Below are positions 40,997 through 50,266 of a stretch of 64,000 nucleotides of DNA, one piece after another. Under the pieces are notes generated by a model. That model was not told the origin of the DNA, made no database searches, and was given only the letters and a program-made list of their open reading frames with translations. The position numbers and the translations under genes are program-made. Source of the DNA: Nakamurella multipartita DSM 44233. GTDB taxonomy: Bacteria > Actinomycetota > Actinomycetes > Mycobacteriales > Nakamurellaceae. The number at the start of each line of letters is the position of its first letter. Within the stretch, counting starts at the first letter, position 1. Location of the stretch: assembly GCF_000024365.1 (NCBI RefSeq), contig NC_013235.1:5270001-5334000 (forward strand), given 5' to 3'.

Positions 40997-41740
40997 CTAC
41001 GGCAGCCCCAGGCAGATCACTTCCCGGTCGTCGCGGTGCACCAGGGTGTGCAGCGTGCCCGACGGGCAGTCCCGGGAGCTCACGGTATCGCTGAGCACGG
41101 CGATCACCCGGAACAGCCCGTTCGGGGTGGTCCCGGTGGCCGACGTCCGGCAGGGGGCCTTGCCGACGTCCTCGGTGGTTCCGGCGTACAGGCAGTCGCC
41201 CACGCGGGCCAGGTAGTTCAGGCAGAGCACCGCCTGCTCCCGGGTGACCAGGACGACGTCGGCGGCCGCCGCGTAGCACCGGCTTTCGTCGGTCGTCTGC
41301 TCGAACCGGGCGGCGACGACGAACTCGGCGTCGGGGGCCGAGCAGTCCAGGCCGATCGCCGACGTGCCGCCGGCCGAGGTCAGGCAATCACCGGGTTGCA
41401 GGGCCGAGGACGACGACTCGGGGGTGCCCGAGGACCACAGGGACGCCGCCACCACGACCAGCGCGACCACACCCAGGCACACGACCATCAGAATCGCCCG
41501 GCGCCGGGGCTTGCCGTCGTCGAACGAACCCAGCACGGCCTGCGGGACGGTCGGTGGGCCGGACGAAGCCGGATCGAGCCACGGGTCGGCGGCCGGGACC
41601 GAGGCCGGGACCGAGGCCGGATCCGGGGCCTGGTCCGCGGGCCCGCGGCCGATCGGGCGCACCTGCTCGACCGGAACTCCGCCGGGGCCGACGCGCAGGG
41701 CGCTCCACCCCGTGCCCGGATCCTGCGGCTGGCCCTGCAT
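40997..41740 (-). CDS. Single-pass membrane protein with Cys-rich extracellular domain
   Basis: Protein of 247 residues. A Pro/Ala-rich cytosolic N-terminal 85 residues with VPASVPAADPW repeats is followed by RRRAILMVVCLGVVALVVVAASLW, a single membrane helix. The 130-residue outer domain has seven cysteines (GDCLTSAGG, GLDCSAPDAEFVV, VGDCLYAG, APCRTSA, SRDCPSGT) and resembles septum-formation/DUF4333-type lipoprotein-like domains of actinobacteria. The ATG at 41740 is preferred over extensions antisense to the aldo/keto reductase. Function unknown. Confidence 0.7.
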   Translation of the reverse strand: MQGQPQDPGTGWSALRVGPGGVPVEQVRPIGRGPADQAPDPASVPASVPAADPWLDPASSGPPTVPQAVLGSFDDGKPRRRAILMVVCLGVVALVVVAASLWSSGTPESSSSALQPGDCLTSAGGTSAIGLDCSAPDAEFVVAARFEQTTDESRCYAAAADVVLVTREQAVLCLNYLARVGDCLYAGTTEDVGKAPCRTSATGTTPNGLFRVIAVLSDTVSSRDCPSGTLHTLVHRDDREVICLGLP

Positions 41741-41798
41741 GCGGTCCAGCGTCCCACGACTGCGCGGCCGGCACCGGGGCGCCGGATAGCCTGCGGGC

Positions 41799-42764
41799 AT
41801 GGGACAACCAACATTGCGACGGCTGGGCCGGTCGGGCCTGGCCGTCTCGGCCACCGGCCTGGGCTGCAACAACGTGGGTCGCCCGAAGACCGCCACCGCG
41901 GACCTGGACGGCACCCGGGCGCTGATCGACGCCGCCCTGGACGCCGGGATCACCCTGTTCGACGTCGCCGACATCTACGGCACCCCACCCGGTCGCAGCG
42001 AGGAACTGCTGGGGGCCGCGCTGGGCAAGCGGCGGGCGGACGTGGTGGTGGCGACCAAGTTCGGCATGGACATGCACGGGCAGGACGGCCCGGACTTCGA
42101 CGCCCGCGGCTCCCGCTGGTACGTGCGCCGGGCCGTGGAGAACTCGCTGCGCCGGCTGCAGACCGACTGGATCGACCTGTACCAGCTGCACCAGCCCGAC
42201 CCGGCCACCCCGATCGGGGAAACCCTGGCCGCGCTGGACGAACTGGTCGCCGAGGGCAAGGTCCGCTACGTGGGGCACTCGAACTTCGCCGGCTGGCAGC
42301 TGGCCGACGCCGCCTGGACGGCTCGGGTCGAGCACCGCGTCCCGTTCATCTCGGCGCAGAACGAGTACTCGCTGCTCAACCGGGGTCTGGAGGCCGAGCT
42401 GTTGCCGGCCGCCCGGGAGTTCGGGCTGGGGGTGCTGCCGTTCTACCCGCTGGCCAACGGGCTGCTCTCGGGCAAGTACACCCAGGGCCAGGCACCCGAG
42501 GGCAGCCGGCTGCAGGCAATCAAACCGCAGCTGCTGCAGACCGCCCCGTGGGAGCGGCTGACCGCGCTGCAGACCTTCGCCGACGAGCGCGGCGTCACCA
42601 TGCTGCAGGTCGCGTTCGGCTGGCTGCTGGCCCAGGCACCGGTGAGCGCGGTGATCGCCGGGGCGACCACCCCGGAGCAGATCCGGGCGAACGCCGAGGC
42701 CGGGTCGGCCTGGACCCCGACCGACGACGACCTGGCCGAGCTGGATCGGATCTGCCCGGCCTGA
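41799..42764 (+). CDS. Aldo/keto reductase
   Basis: NADPH-dependent oxidoreductase of 321 residues with a TIM barrel. The catalytic tetrad is visible as Asp55 and Tyr60 in LFDVADIYG, Lys87 in VVATKFGM and His131 in DLYQLHQPD. VRYVGHSNFAGWQ and the C-terminal AGATTPEQIRANAEA fit the AKR family (yajO/gpr-like group). The substrate is unknown. It starts 59 bp from the divergent Cys-rich membrane-protein gene; the gap contains no strong motif. Confidence 0.9.
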   Translation: MGQPTLRRLGRSGLAVSATGLGCNNVGRPKTATADLDGTRALIDAALDAGITLFDVADIYGTPPGRSEELLGAALGKRRADVVVATKFGMDMHGQDGPDFDARGSRWYVRRAVENSLRRLQTDWIDLYQLHQPDPATPIGETLAALDELVAEGKVRYVGHSNFAGWQLADAAWTARVEHRVPFISAQNEYSLLNRGLEAELLPAAREFGLGVLPFYPLANGLLSGKYTQGQAPEGSRLQAIKPQLLQTAPWERLTALQTFADERGVTMLQVAFGWLLAQAPVSAVIAGATTPEQIRANAEAGSAWTPTDDDLAELDRICPA

Positions 42765-42786
42765 CCGCCGCGCGCCCGGCCGCCGG

Positions 42787-45372
42787 TCAGCCGGTGGCCG
42801 GGCCCAGATCCAGGATGGTCAGCACCGGCTCGCCCTCCTCGTCGGAGGCGGCCAGATCGATCTCCACCGACAGACCCCAGTCATGGTCACCCGCCGGATC
42901 GTCGAAGATCTGCCGGACATGCCACTTCTCGGGCATCCGGTCGACCAGTACCAGGCCGGCGGCCCGGGCCGCGGCCCCGATGCCCAGGGCGTCGTACTCG
43001 GCCCAGTAGCCGTGCATCGCCGACTCCCAGGAGTCGGCCCGCCAGCCCTGGCTGCCGTGCAGCTCGCCCAGCGTGGCGTAGTCGTCGCGGGCCAGCAGCT
43101 CGACCCGGCGGAACAGGGCGTTGCGCACCATGACGGTGAAACCCCGTTCGTTGGCGGAGATTCCGCGGGCGGCCAGCGGTGGCCGGACCTCGGCGCGATG
43201 ACCGGGCAGGATCAGCTCGTCGACGTCCGGATGGGCCAGCGCCTCCCATTCGTCGAGCAGGCTGGAGTCCACCCCGCGGACGAGTTCGCCCAGCCACGAA
43301 GTGATGTCGGTCAGCTCCTCGGTCCGGGCCGCGGTCGGCACGGTGCGGCGCAGCGCCCGGTAGGCGTCGGCGAAGTAGCGCAGCACGACACCTTCGGAGC
43401 GGGTCAGGCCGTAGAAGGCGACGTACTCGGAGAACGTCATCGCCCGTTCGTACATGTCGCGGATGACCGACTTGGGTTCCGGCTGGTACTCGGCGACCCA
43501 CGGCGCCCCCTTGCGGTAGGCCTCGTAGGCGACCTCGATCAGGTCGGCCAACGGCTTGGGATAGTCAACCTCCTCCAGCAGCGCCATCCGGTCGTCGTAC
43601 TCGATGCCCTCGGCCTTCATCGCCGCCACCGCCTCGCCGCGGGCCTTGAACCGCTGCGCGGACAGCACCGGGCGCGGCCCCTCCAGCGTTGCCTCGATCA
43701 GCGAGATCGCATCCAGCGCATAGGTATCGGCCTGCTGGTCGAGGATGTCCAACGCGGCCAGGGCCAGCGGCGAGAGCGGCTGGTCGAGCGCGAAGTCCAG
43801 CTGCAGGTCCATGGTCAGCCGGTACCGGCGGCCGGTTGCGTCCGGCTCGGGCAGCCGCTCGACGATCCCGGCCCCGATCAGTGCCTTGCCGATGGCGATG
43901 GCCCGCAACGCATGTCGCAGCTGCCGGGCCCGCGGCTCGTGACTGCCCTCGATCAACCGGCGCATCGAGGCGAACGCGTCGCCGGGTCGGGAGACGACGC
44001 CCAGCACCATCGCGTGCGAGACCCGGAAATGGGAGGTCAACGGTTCCGGGTCGGCCGCCACCAGCTTGTCGAAGGCGGTCTCGGACCAGCCGACGAACCC
44101 CTCCGGCGGCTTGCGCCGCAACACCTTTCGCTTCTTGGCCGGGTCGTTGCCGGCCTTGGCGACGGCCCGCTCGTTCTCGATGACGTGTTCGGGGGCCAGC
44201 ACCACCACGTCACCGGCCACGTCGAAGCCGGCGCGCCCGGCGCGCCCGGCGATCTGGTGGAACTCGCGGGCCGAGAGCAGCCGGGTGCGCCGGCCGTCGT
44301 ACTTGCTCAGTGCGGTCATCAGCACCGTGCGGATCGGCACGTTGATGCCCACGCCCAGGGTGTCGGTGCCGCAGATGACCTTGAGCAGGCCGGACTGAGC
44401 CAGCTTCTCCACCAGCCGCCGGTACTTGGGCAGCATGCCCGCGTGATGGACCCCGATGCCGTGCCGGACCAGCCGGGACAGGGTCCGGCCGAAGCCCGGG
44501 GAGAACCTGAATTCGCCGATGACCTCGGCGATCTCGTCCCGTTCGGCCCGGGTGGCCACGGCGATGCTGGACAGCGCCTGGGCCCGCTCCAACGCCGCGG
44601 CCTGGGTGAAGTGCACGATGTAGACCGGCGCCCGCTGGGTCTCCAGCAGGTCCTGCAGGGTCTCGGTGAGCGGGACCAGCGTGTAGGAGAAGTGCAACGG
44701 GACCGGGCGGGGCACATCGGTGATCACCGCGGTCGACCGGCCGGTGCGCCGGGTGAGATCGTCGGCGAAGAACTTCACCTCGCCCAGGGTGGCCGACATC
44801 AGCACGAACTGGGCCCGGGGCAGCTCCAGCAGCGGGACCTGCCAGGCCCAGCCGCGCTGCGGGTCGCCGTAGTAGTGGAACTCGTCCATCACCACGACCC
44901 CGGCGTCGGCGTCCGCACCGCCGCGCAGGGCGACCCCGGCCAGGATCTCGGCGGTGCAGCAGATGATCGGGGCGGCGGCGTTGACGGCCGAGTCGCCGGT
45001 GATCATCCCGACCGCGGACGCGCCGAAGATCTCGACCAGGTCGAAGAACTTCTCCGAGACCAGCGCCTTGATCGGCGCGGTGTAATACGAGCGCCGGCCG
45101 GTGGCCAGCCCGGTGAACAGCGCGGCGGTGGCGACCAGGCTCTTGCCCGAGCCGGTGGGGGTGCCCAGGATGACATTGGCGTCGGCGACGATCTCCAGCA
45201 GCGACTCCTCCTGGTGCGGGTACAACGGCAGCCCCCGCTCGCCGGCCCAGGTCGCGAAGATGTCGAACAGCTCGCCCGGGTCGGGCTGGGTTCCGGTGGG
45301 CTGCCAGCCCAGCGGGGTGTCCCAAGAGCTCTCGCCGTCACGCGTCGGGATCAGGTCGGCGAGGGTGGTCAT
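42787..45372 (-). CDS. DEAD/DEAH-box Ski2-like helicase with DUF3516
   Basis: Protein of 861 residues. Helicase motifs are GTPTGSGKS (70-78), DEFH (163-166), SAT (193-195) and QIAGRAGRAG in the second RecA domain; a Ski2/Mtr4-like architecture is followed by the actinobacterial DUF3516 C terminus (about 480-861). The family is presumed to unwind RNA in decay or ribosome processing, although DNA repair has also been proposed. Start ATG at 45372. It is alone on its strand; its stop is 22 bp from the convergent aldo/keto reductase. Confidence 0.9.
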   Translation of the reverse strand: MTTLADLIPTRDGESSWDTPLGWQPTGTQPDPGELFDIFATWAGERGLPLYPHQEESLLEIVADANVILGTPTGSGKSLVATAALFTGLATGRRSYYTAPIKALVSEKFFDLVEIFGASAVGMITGDSAVNAAAPIICCTAEILAGVALRGGADADAGVVVMDEFHYYGDPQRGWAWQVPLLELPRAQFVLMSATLGEVKFFADDLTRRTGRSTAVITDVPRPVPLHFSYTLVPLTETLQDLLETQRAPVYIVHFTQAAALERAQALSSIAVATRAERDEIAEVIGEFRFSPGFGRTLSRLVRHGIGVHHAGMLPKYRRLVEKLAQSGLLKVICGTDTLGVGINVPIRTVLMTALSKYDGRRTRLLSAREFHQIAGRAGRAGFDVAGDVVVLAPEHVIENERAVAKAGNDPAKKRKVLRRKPPEGFVGWSETAFDKLVAADPEPLTSHFRVSHAMVLGVVSRPGDAFASMRRLIEGSHEPRARQLRHALRAIAIGKALIGAGIVERLPEPDATGRRYRLTMDLQLDFALDQPLSPLALAALDILDQQADTYALDAISLIEATLEGPRPVLSAQRFKARGEAVAAMKAEGIEYDDRMALLEEVDYPKPLADLIEVAYEAYRKGAPWVAEYQPEPKSVIRDMYERAMTFSEYVAFYGLTRSEGVVLRYFADAYRALRRTVPTAARTEELTDITSWLGELVRGVDSSLLDEWEALAHPDVDELILPGHRAEVRPPLAARGISANERGFTVMVRNALFRRVELLARDDYATLGELHGSQGWRADSWESAMHGYWAEYDALGIGAAARAAGLVLVDRMPEKWHVRQIFDDPAGDHDWGLSVEIDLAASDEEGEPVLTILDLGPATG

Positions 45373-45448
45373 GCGGTCCAGCTTGTCACGAGGCGGCCGC
45401 CGGCCGGCCCTCTACCATCGGGGCCACCCGCCCGCCGTTGGAGGCTCG

Positions 45449-46093
45449 ATGGACCCCGCGCCCGTTCGCTCCGCCACCCCCACGGATCGCAACCGCGCTT
45501 TGGTGGTGGCCTGGCGGACCCTGATCGCCGGCTTGGCCTGGTGGGGGCTGCTGGCCGCGCTGGGCGGGGAGCTCGGTCAGCTCAAGTACTTCTCGCAGGT
45601 CACCACCCTGACCGTGGCGCTGGCCGCGACGGCCGGGGTGATCGGCGGCCTGCTCGCGATCGATAGCCCCGGCTGGCCGCACACCCTGGCCTGGTGCCGG
45701 GGCGCGTCCACCACCTACGCGATCGTCACCGCGGTGATCTACCAGACGCTGCTGTCGGGCAACCTGTCGGCGACGTCCAGCCTGCTTGAACACGCCGTGG
45801 TGCCGGCCCTGGCCGTCATCGATTGGGTGGTCTTCGGGCCCGGGCCGGCCGGGCGACGGCAGGCCTGGTGGACGGCGCTGACCTGGCTGATCCTGCCGAT
45901 CTGCTACCTGGGCGTGTACACGCAGGTCCGCGACCGCACCGGCCGGCCGCTCTACCCGTTCCTGGACCCGACCGCCGGCGGCCGGTTCTGGCTGTGGGTC
46001 GGCATCATGCTGGCCGTGTTCACCCTGGTCGGGTTCGCCGTGTGGGCGGTGGGCCGGCTACGGTCGCCGGCCCGGTCCACGGCTCCGCGGTGA
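45449..46093 (+). CDS. Pr6Pr-type membrane protein
   Basis: Protein of 214 residues with six membrane helices. FSQVTTLTVALAATAG, TYAIVTAVIYQTLLSG, LLEHAVVPALAVIDWVVFGP and YPFLDPTAGGRFWLWVGIML match the Pr6Pr family (six-pass proteins with conserved proline residues), related to FAR-17a/AIG1 hydrolases but of unknown role in bacteria. Start ATG at 45449, in GGAGGCTCG context. Its stop is 7 bp from that of a convergent gene. Confidence 0.75.
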   Translation: MDPAPVRSATPTDRNRALVVAWRTLIAGLAWWGLLAALGGELGQLKYFSQVTTLTVALAATAGVIGGLLAIDSPGWPHTLAWCRGASTTYAIVTAVIYQTLLSGNLSATSSLLEHAVVPALAVIDWVVFGPGPAGRRQAWWTALTWLILPICYLGVYTQVRDRTGRPLYPFLDPTAGGRFWLWVGIMLAVFTLVGFAVWAVGRLRSPARSTAPR

Positions 46094-46100
46094 CCCGGGT

Positions 46101-46562
46101 TCAGTCGCCGGAGACGCCCCAGACCGCGTAGGCAACGGGTACCCCCGCCCGGAACAGTGGCGTGTAGTACCCCGACCCACGCACCGCCGGCACCGCGTCG
46201 GGCCCACAGTTGGCCGGGTCCACCGAGCGGAAGAGCTCCTCATCGGGCCGATCGGTGCCGAACATGAGCCGAACCTCGTCCTCGTTCAGACTGATCAGCG
46301 TCCCGAAAATGTCGTTGCCGGCCGGCCGGACTCCCGGCGGCGCGACCTGCCAGATGTCCAGGATCGTATGCGTCCCCTCGCAGGCCAGGTCCTCGTCCTG
46401 CTCGAAGAGCGCCGACAACTGCTCCATCGTGCTCGGTCGCGGCACCTCCTCGTCGCCCCAGTAGTAGTCGCCGGACGCCAGCACCTCGCGGTGCAACCGG
46501 CCCAGCCACACCGTCGGATCCTCCGAGTACGGCGTGACGTAGGACCACCCTGATGCGCCCAT
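46101..46562 (-). CDS. Hypothetical acidic protein
   Basis: Acidic soluble protein of 153 residues. SYVTPYSEDPTVWLGRLHRE, ASGDYYWGDEE and THTILDIWQVAP resemble a set of uncharacterised actinobacterial proteins that begin with a VTPY motif. No enzyme motif is visible. It follows the IclR gene by 30 bp on the same strand and might belong to that transcript. Start ATG at 46562. Confidence 0.65.
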   Translation of the reverse strand: MGASGWSYVTPYSEDPTVWLGRLHREVLASGDYYWGDEEVPRPSTMEQLSALFEQDEDLACEGTHTILDIWQVAPPGVRPAGNDIFGTLISLNEDEVRLMFGTDRPDEELFRSVDPANCGPDAVPAVRGSGYYTPLFRAGVPVAYAVWGVSGD

Positions 46563-46592
46563 CGACGGCCTCCGTTCAGCGGGTGCCGACCA

Positions 46593-47390
46593 TCATGCCG
46601 ACAGCAGCCGGGGCCGGGTCAGCCGGGCCGCCGCTTCCTGCAACGCGCTCAGGATGGTGGTGCGCTCGTCGTCGGAACCGGTCGGATGCACGATCGACAC
46701 CCCGAGCCCGAAGGACGGGTTGCCCGAGCCGGACCCCGGGACGAGGACGGCGATGCCGAGCACCGTCGCGTGCACCTCCCCCTCGTCCAGCGCGTACCCG
46801 CGCTGCCGGGTGGCGGCCAGCTTGGCCTGCAGCTGGGCGATGGTGCCGGTCGAGCGGTCGGTGAAGCCGACGAACTCGCGCGGGTCCCAGTAGAGCGCGG
46901 CCACCCGCTCGGGGGTCAGCTCGGCGAGCAGGATGGTGCCCACGGCCGTCGCCGACGCCGGGTACCGGTCGCCCACGCTCGCCGACAGCGGGAACCGTTC
47001 GCGCCCTTCGTGCACGGCCAGGTACAGCACCCGGGCGCCGTCGAGCATGGCGATCTGCACCAGCTGCCGGCGCAGGATCGGGGACTCCTCGCACACCCGG
47101 TAGAACTCGCGGATCTGGTCGAACCCGGACAGGTAGGCGCTGCCCAGCTCGACGGTGCGCCGGCCGAGCAGGTACCCGGCCGCGGTGCGGCGGACCAGGC
47201 CGCCCTCCTCCAGGGCCGCGCACATGTTGGACACCGAGGACTTGGCCAGGCCCAGACCGCGGGCGATCTCGGACAGCGTCAGGGTCTGGCCCCGCTGCTC
47301 GGCCAGCAGGTCCAGGATGCGAATGGCCCGGGTGACCGCCGGGGCCCCACCGGCGCGTTCGGACTCCGGCCCGTCGGGCTTGTCGCTCAT
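46593..47390 (-). CDS. IclR family transcriptional regulator
   Basis: Protein of 265 residues. The winged helix is TLTLSEIARGLGLAKSSVSNMCAALEEGGLVRRTAAGYLLG; the effector domain contains ASATAVGTILLAELTP and RQRGYALDEGEVHATVLGIAV. It lies 11 bp downstream of the 2-hydroxyacid dehydrogenase gene and is probably co-transcribed. Two GTTCA-N6-TGAAC palindromes in the dehydrogenase/MFS gap are its probable targets, giving autoregulation and control of the transporter. Start ATG at 47390; longer frames are unlikely. Confidence 0.88.
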   Translation of the reverse strand: MSDKPDGPESERAGGAPAVTRAIRILDLLAEQRGQTLTLSEIARGLGLAKSSVSNMCAALEEGGLVRRTAAGYLLGRRTVELGSAYLSGFDQIREFYRVCEESPILRRQLVQIAMLDGARVLYLAVHEGRERFPLSASVGDRYPASATAVGTILLAELTPERVAALYWDPREFVGFTDRSTGTIAQLQAKLAATRQRGYALDEGEVHATVLGIAVLVPGSGSGNPSFGLGVSIVHPTGSDDERTTILSALQEAAARLTRPRLLSA

Positions 47391-47401
47391 GACCGGCCCG
47401 A

Positions 47402-48508
47402 TCAGTAGAACTCGACGGTGTTGACCCGGTTGATCAGCTCGCGACCATCCAGGAATCGGGACGCGTTCCGCGCGAAAAGCCTGGCGATGAGCCGATCCTC
47501 GGCCGAGTTCAGGGCCGCCGTATGCGGGCTGATCAGCACCTTGGGGTCGGTCCACAACGGGCTGTCGGCGGGCAGCGGTTCGACCGCGAACACGTCGAGC
47601 GCGGCGAAACCGATCCGTCCGTCGGCCAGTGCCTGCACCATCGCCGGTTCGTCGATGACGGTGCCCCGGCCGATGCTGACCACGGTGACCCCCGGCTTGA
47701 CCTTGGCGAACACGTCCCGGCCCAGCAGCCCCTCGGTGGCCGCGGTGCCGGGCAGGCTGACCACGATGCCGTCGACCCCACCCACCACGTCGAGCAGGTC
47801 ATCCGGATGGATGACGGTGTCCACGCCGGCGACCGGGTCGGGGTGCCGGCTGGTGCCGATCACGGTCGCGCCCAGCGCGCTGAGCTTGGCCGCGGTGGCC
47901 CGGCCGATGCTGCCCAGACCGACCAGCAGGATCTTCTGCTGGGACAGCAGGCCCATCTCCCAGCGGCCGGACCACCGCTTGTCCTGCTGCTGCTGGCGCA
48001 ACCGGGGCAGCGTCTTGGCGCCGGCCAGCAGGCCGAACACGGCGTACTCGGCGAGCGGTTCGGCGTGCACCCCGGCCGAGGTGCTGAACGCGATCCGTTC
48101 CAGCGCCTCTCCCGGCAGCCCGGCCGCCTTGACCTGGGCGCCGCCGCCGGCCGGCATGGTGTGTACCCAGCGCAGGCCGGGGTTAGCCGCGACCGTGCGG
48201 GCCAGGGCCGGCGGCTTCTCGTCGGGCACGCCGTAGAGCACCTGGGCGGAGTCCACCAGGGCGTCGAACGCGGCCTGCTGCGGCGAGGTGCGGGTGAACG
48301 CGGGGTCGCCGCTGTGGTCACCGGGAAAGCGCTGCGGCGCGAGCAGGCTCTGATCACGGATGAAGTCGATGCGGGGTTCGGCCGCCACGATCTCGGCGAT
48401 CAGCTCTTCGCTGATCGGGGTAGAGGCGACCACGCGGAGCCGAGCCGGCCCGGCGGCCGCGTTCGCTCCGGCGAACGCCGTTCGGGGGGATTCGGTCGAT
48501 GACGTCAT
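47402..48508 (-). CDS. D-isomer-specific 2-hydroxyacid dehydrogenase
   Basis: NAD(P)-dependent reductase/dehydrogenase of 368 residues. The nucleotide-binding motif is LVGLGSIGRATAAKL, followed by VSLPGTAATEGLLG, the catalytic Arg region VVSIGRGTVIDEPAM, the Glu in DVFAVEPLPADSPLW and the catalytic His in LISPHTAALN. It interconverts a 2-oxoacid and a D-2-hydroxyacid (glyoxylate/hydroxypyruvate-type). Context with an MHS transporter and FAH-type hydrolase points to catabolism of a carboxylic acid. Start ATG at 48508. Confidence 0.88.
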   Translation of the reverse strand: MTSSTESPRTAFAGANAAAGPARLRVVASTPISEELIAEIVAAEPRIDFIRDQSLLAPQRFPGDHSGDPAFTRTSPQQAAFDALVDSAQVLYGVPDEKPPALARTVAANPGLRWVHTMPAGGGAQVKAAGLPGEALERIAFSTSAGVHAEPLAEYAVFGLLAGAKTLPRLRQQQQDKRWSGRWEMGLLSQQKILLVGLGSIGRATAAKLSALGATVIGTSRHPDPVAGVDTVIHPDDLLDVVGGVDGIVVSLPGTAATEGLLGRDVFAKVKPGVTVVSIGRGTVIDEPAMVQALADGRIGFAALDVFAVEPLPADSPLWTDPKVLISPHTAALNSAEDRLIARLFARNASRFLDGRELINRVNTVEFY

Positions 48509-48553
48509 TGGCGTAGCCCTCTCGGTTCTCGATGTCCCGGCAATCGTAGTACT

Positions 48554-48571
48554 TGTTCAGTTGCTTGAACA
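48554..48571. promoter_or_regulatory. Candidate IclR operator 1
   Basis: TGTTCA-GTTGCT-TGAACA, a perfect 18-bp inverted repeat 46 bp upstream of the dehydrogenase start. Core GTTCA-N6-TGAAC recurs at 48635. Confidence 0.65.
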
Positions 48572-48634
48572 GGGTCTTGCCGGTTGAGCGATCACTCCCC
48601 TCATTGACAACAGAGCGTGATCCTCGGGCCACCC

Positions 48635-48650
48635 GTTCAGAGTATTGAAC
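48635..48650. promoter_or_regulatory. Candidate IclR operator 2
   Basis: GTTCA-GAGTAT-TGAAC, the same half-sites and spacing as operator 1, 80 bp away, on the transporter side of the gap. Confidence 0.65.
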
Positions 48651-48790
48651 CATCAACCCTGCGATTCGTACTATGAATCTGCTCAGCGGGGATCACCTCG
48701 CATACTTTTCCTTCGCATGACGGTGCCGTCCCGACCGGCCGTCCAGGCCCCGGAGCAACGATCGCGAAGCCTCGCCACAGGAGCCGAAGC

Positions 48791-50215
48791 ATGTCCGAGC
48801 AACCCTCGTCAGCAGTCCGCGGCAGTGACGATCCCGAGTACGCCGCGAACCTCAAACGCGCCACCCTGGCGGCCTCCGTGGGCTCGGCCCTGGAGTACTA
48901 CGACTTCGCCCTCTACTCGCTGGCCTCGGCCCTGATCTTCGGGAAGATCTTCTTCCCGGGCCTGGGCGACGCCGCCGGCACCGTGGCCAGCCTGGCCACC
49001 CTGGCCATCGGCTTCCTGGCCCGACCGATCGGCGGGCTGTTCTTCGGCACGCTGGGCGACAAGCTGGGGCGCAAGTGGGTCCTGATGATCACCATCGCGC
49101 TGATGGGCGGCTCCAGCTTCCTCATCGGCGTGCTGCCGACCGCCGACCAGATCGGCGTCTGGGCGCCGCTGCTGCTGGTCTTCCTGCGCATCTGCCAGGG
49201 CTTCGGAGCCGGTGCCGAGCAAGCCGGGGCGACCGTGCTGATGGCCGAGTACTCCCCGGTCCGGCGGCGCGGCTTCTTCTCGGCCCTGCCGTTCGTCGGC
49301 ATCATGCTCGGCACCCTGCTGGCCTCCGTGGTTTTCGTCGGCCTGGGCCAGGTGCCCCAGGAGGCGCTGCTGAGCTGGGTCTGGCGGATCCCGTTCCTGG
49401 CCTCGATCCTGCTGATCGGCGTGGCCGTGCTCATCCGGCTCCGGCTGCAGGAGAGCCCCACCTTCGTCAAGCTCGAGAAGCAGGAACAGGTCGCGCACAA
49501 CCCGCTGGGCGAGGTGTTCCGGCGCTCGACCCCGAGCGTGCTGCGCGGCATCGGCCTGCGCATGGCCGAGAACGGCGGCTCGTACATCTATCAGACCCTG
49601 GCCATCACCTACGTCAGCAAGCTCGGCGTGCAGACCTCGGTCGGGCCGCTGGCCGTGGCCGTCGGCGCGATCCTCGGCCTGGTCACCATCCCGGTGTCCG
49701 GAGCCCTGTCGGACAAGTACGGCCGGATGCGGATCTACCGGATCGGCGCCCTGGTGCAGCTGGCCCTGGCCCTGGTCGCCTGGCCGTTGCTGTCCACCGG
49801 CAACGCGGTGGTGACCGTCGTCGTCATCGCCATCTCCTACGGCGTGGGCGTCAACATCATGCTGGGCGCCCAGTGCGCCGCCCTGCCCGAACTGTTCGGA
49901 TCACGGCACCGCTACATCGGCGTGGCGGTGGCCCGCGAGTTCAGCGCGATCATCGCCGGCGGCATCGCGCCGTTCGTCGGGGCCCTGCTGCTCGGCTGGT
50001 TCGCCAACTCGTGGATCCCGCTGGCCGTGTACGTGATCGTGCTGACCATGATCACCCTGGTCACCACCTTCTTCACCCCGGAGACCCGGGGCCGGGACCT
50101 GACCCTGCTCGGAGACGCGCTCGCCGACAGCAGCCAGGAGATCGCCGCCCGTCCCGCGCCGCAGACCTCCTCCTTCCGCGACCACCACGACACCGAGCGC
50201 CCGGTCGCGGTCTGA
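48791..50215 (+). CDS. MFS transporter, metabolite:H+ symporter (MHS) type
   Basis: Membrane protein of 474 residues with twelve helices. ASVGSALEYYDFALYSLASALIFG near the N terminus, FLARPIGGLFFGTLGDKLGRK and FLRICQGFGAGAEQAGATVL are hallmarks of the MHS family that takes up organic acids (citrate, ketoglutarate, shikimate, proline types). It should import the substrate handled by the adjacent dehydrogenase and FAH-family protein. It is divergent from the dehydrogenase/IclR operon across a gap with two matching palindromes. The C-terminal 30 residues are hydrophilic. Confidence 0.9.
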   Translation: MSEQPSSAVRGSDDPEYAANLKRATLAASVGSALEYYDFALYSLASALIFGKIFFPGLGDAAGTVASLATLAIGFLARPIGGLFFGTLGDKLGRKWVLMITIALMGGSSFLIGVLPTADQIGVWAPLLLVFLRICQGFGAGAEQAGATVLMAEYSPVRRRGFFSALPFVGIMLGTLLASVVFVGLGQVPQEALLSWVWRIPFLASILLIGVAVLIRLRLQESPTFVKLEKQEQVAHNPLGEVFRRSTPSVLRGIGLRMAENGGSYIYQTLAITYVSKLGVQTSVGPLAVAVGAILGLVTIPVSGALSDKYGRMRIYRIGALVQLALALVAWPLLSTGNAVVTVVVIAISYGVGVNIMLGAQCAALPELFGSRHRYIGVAVAREFSAIIAGGIAPFVGALLLGWFANSWIPLAVYVIVLTMITLVTTFFTPETRGRDLTLLGDALADSSQEIAARPAPQTSSFRDHHDTERPVAV

Positions 50216-50266
50216 TCCCCGGCCGGCTCGGAAGATCGCAGTACTCGGGAAGAAGCAGAGGAAGCC

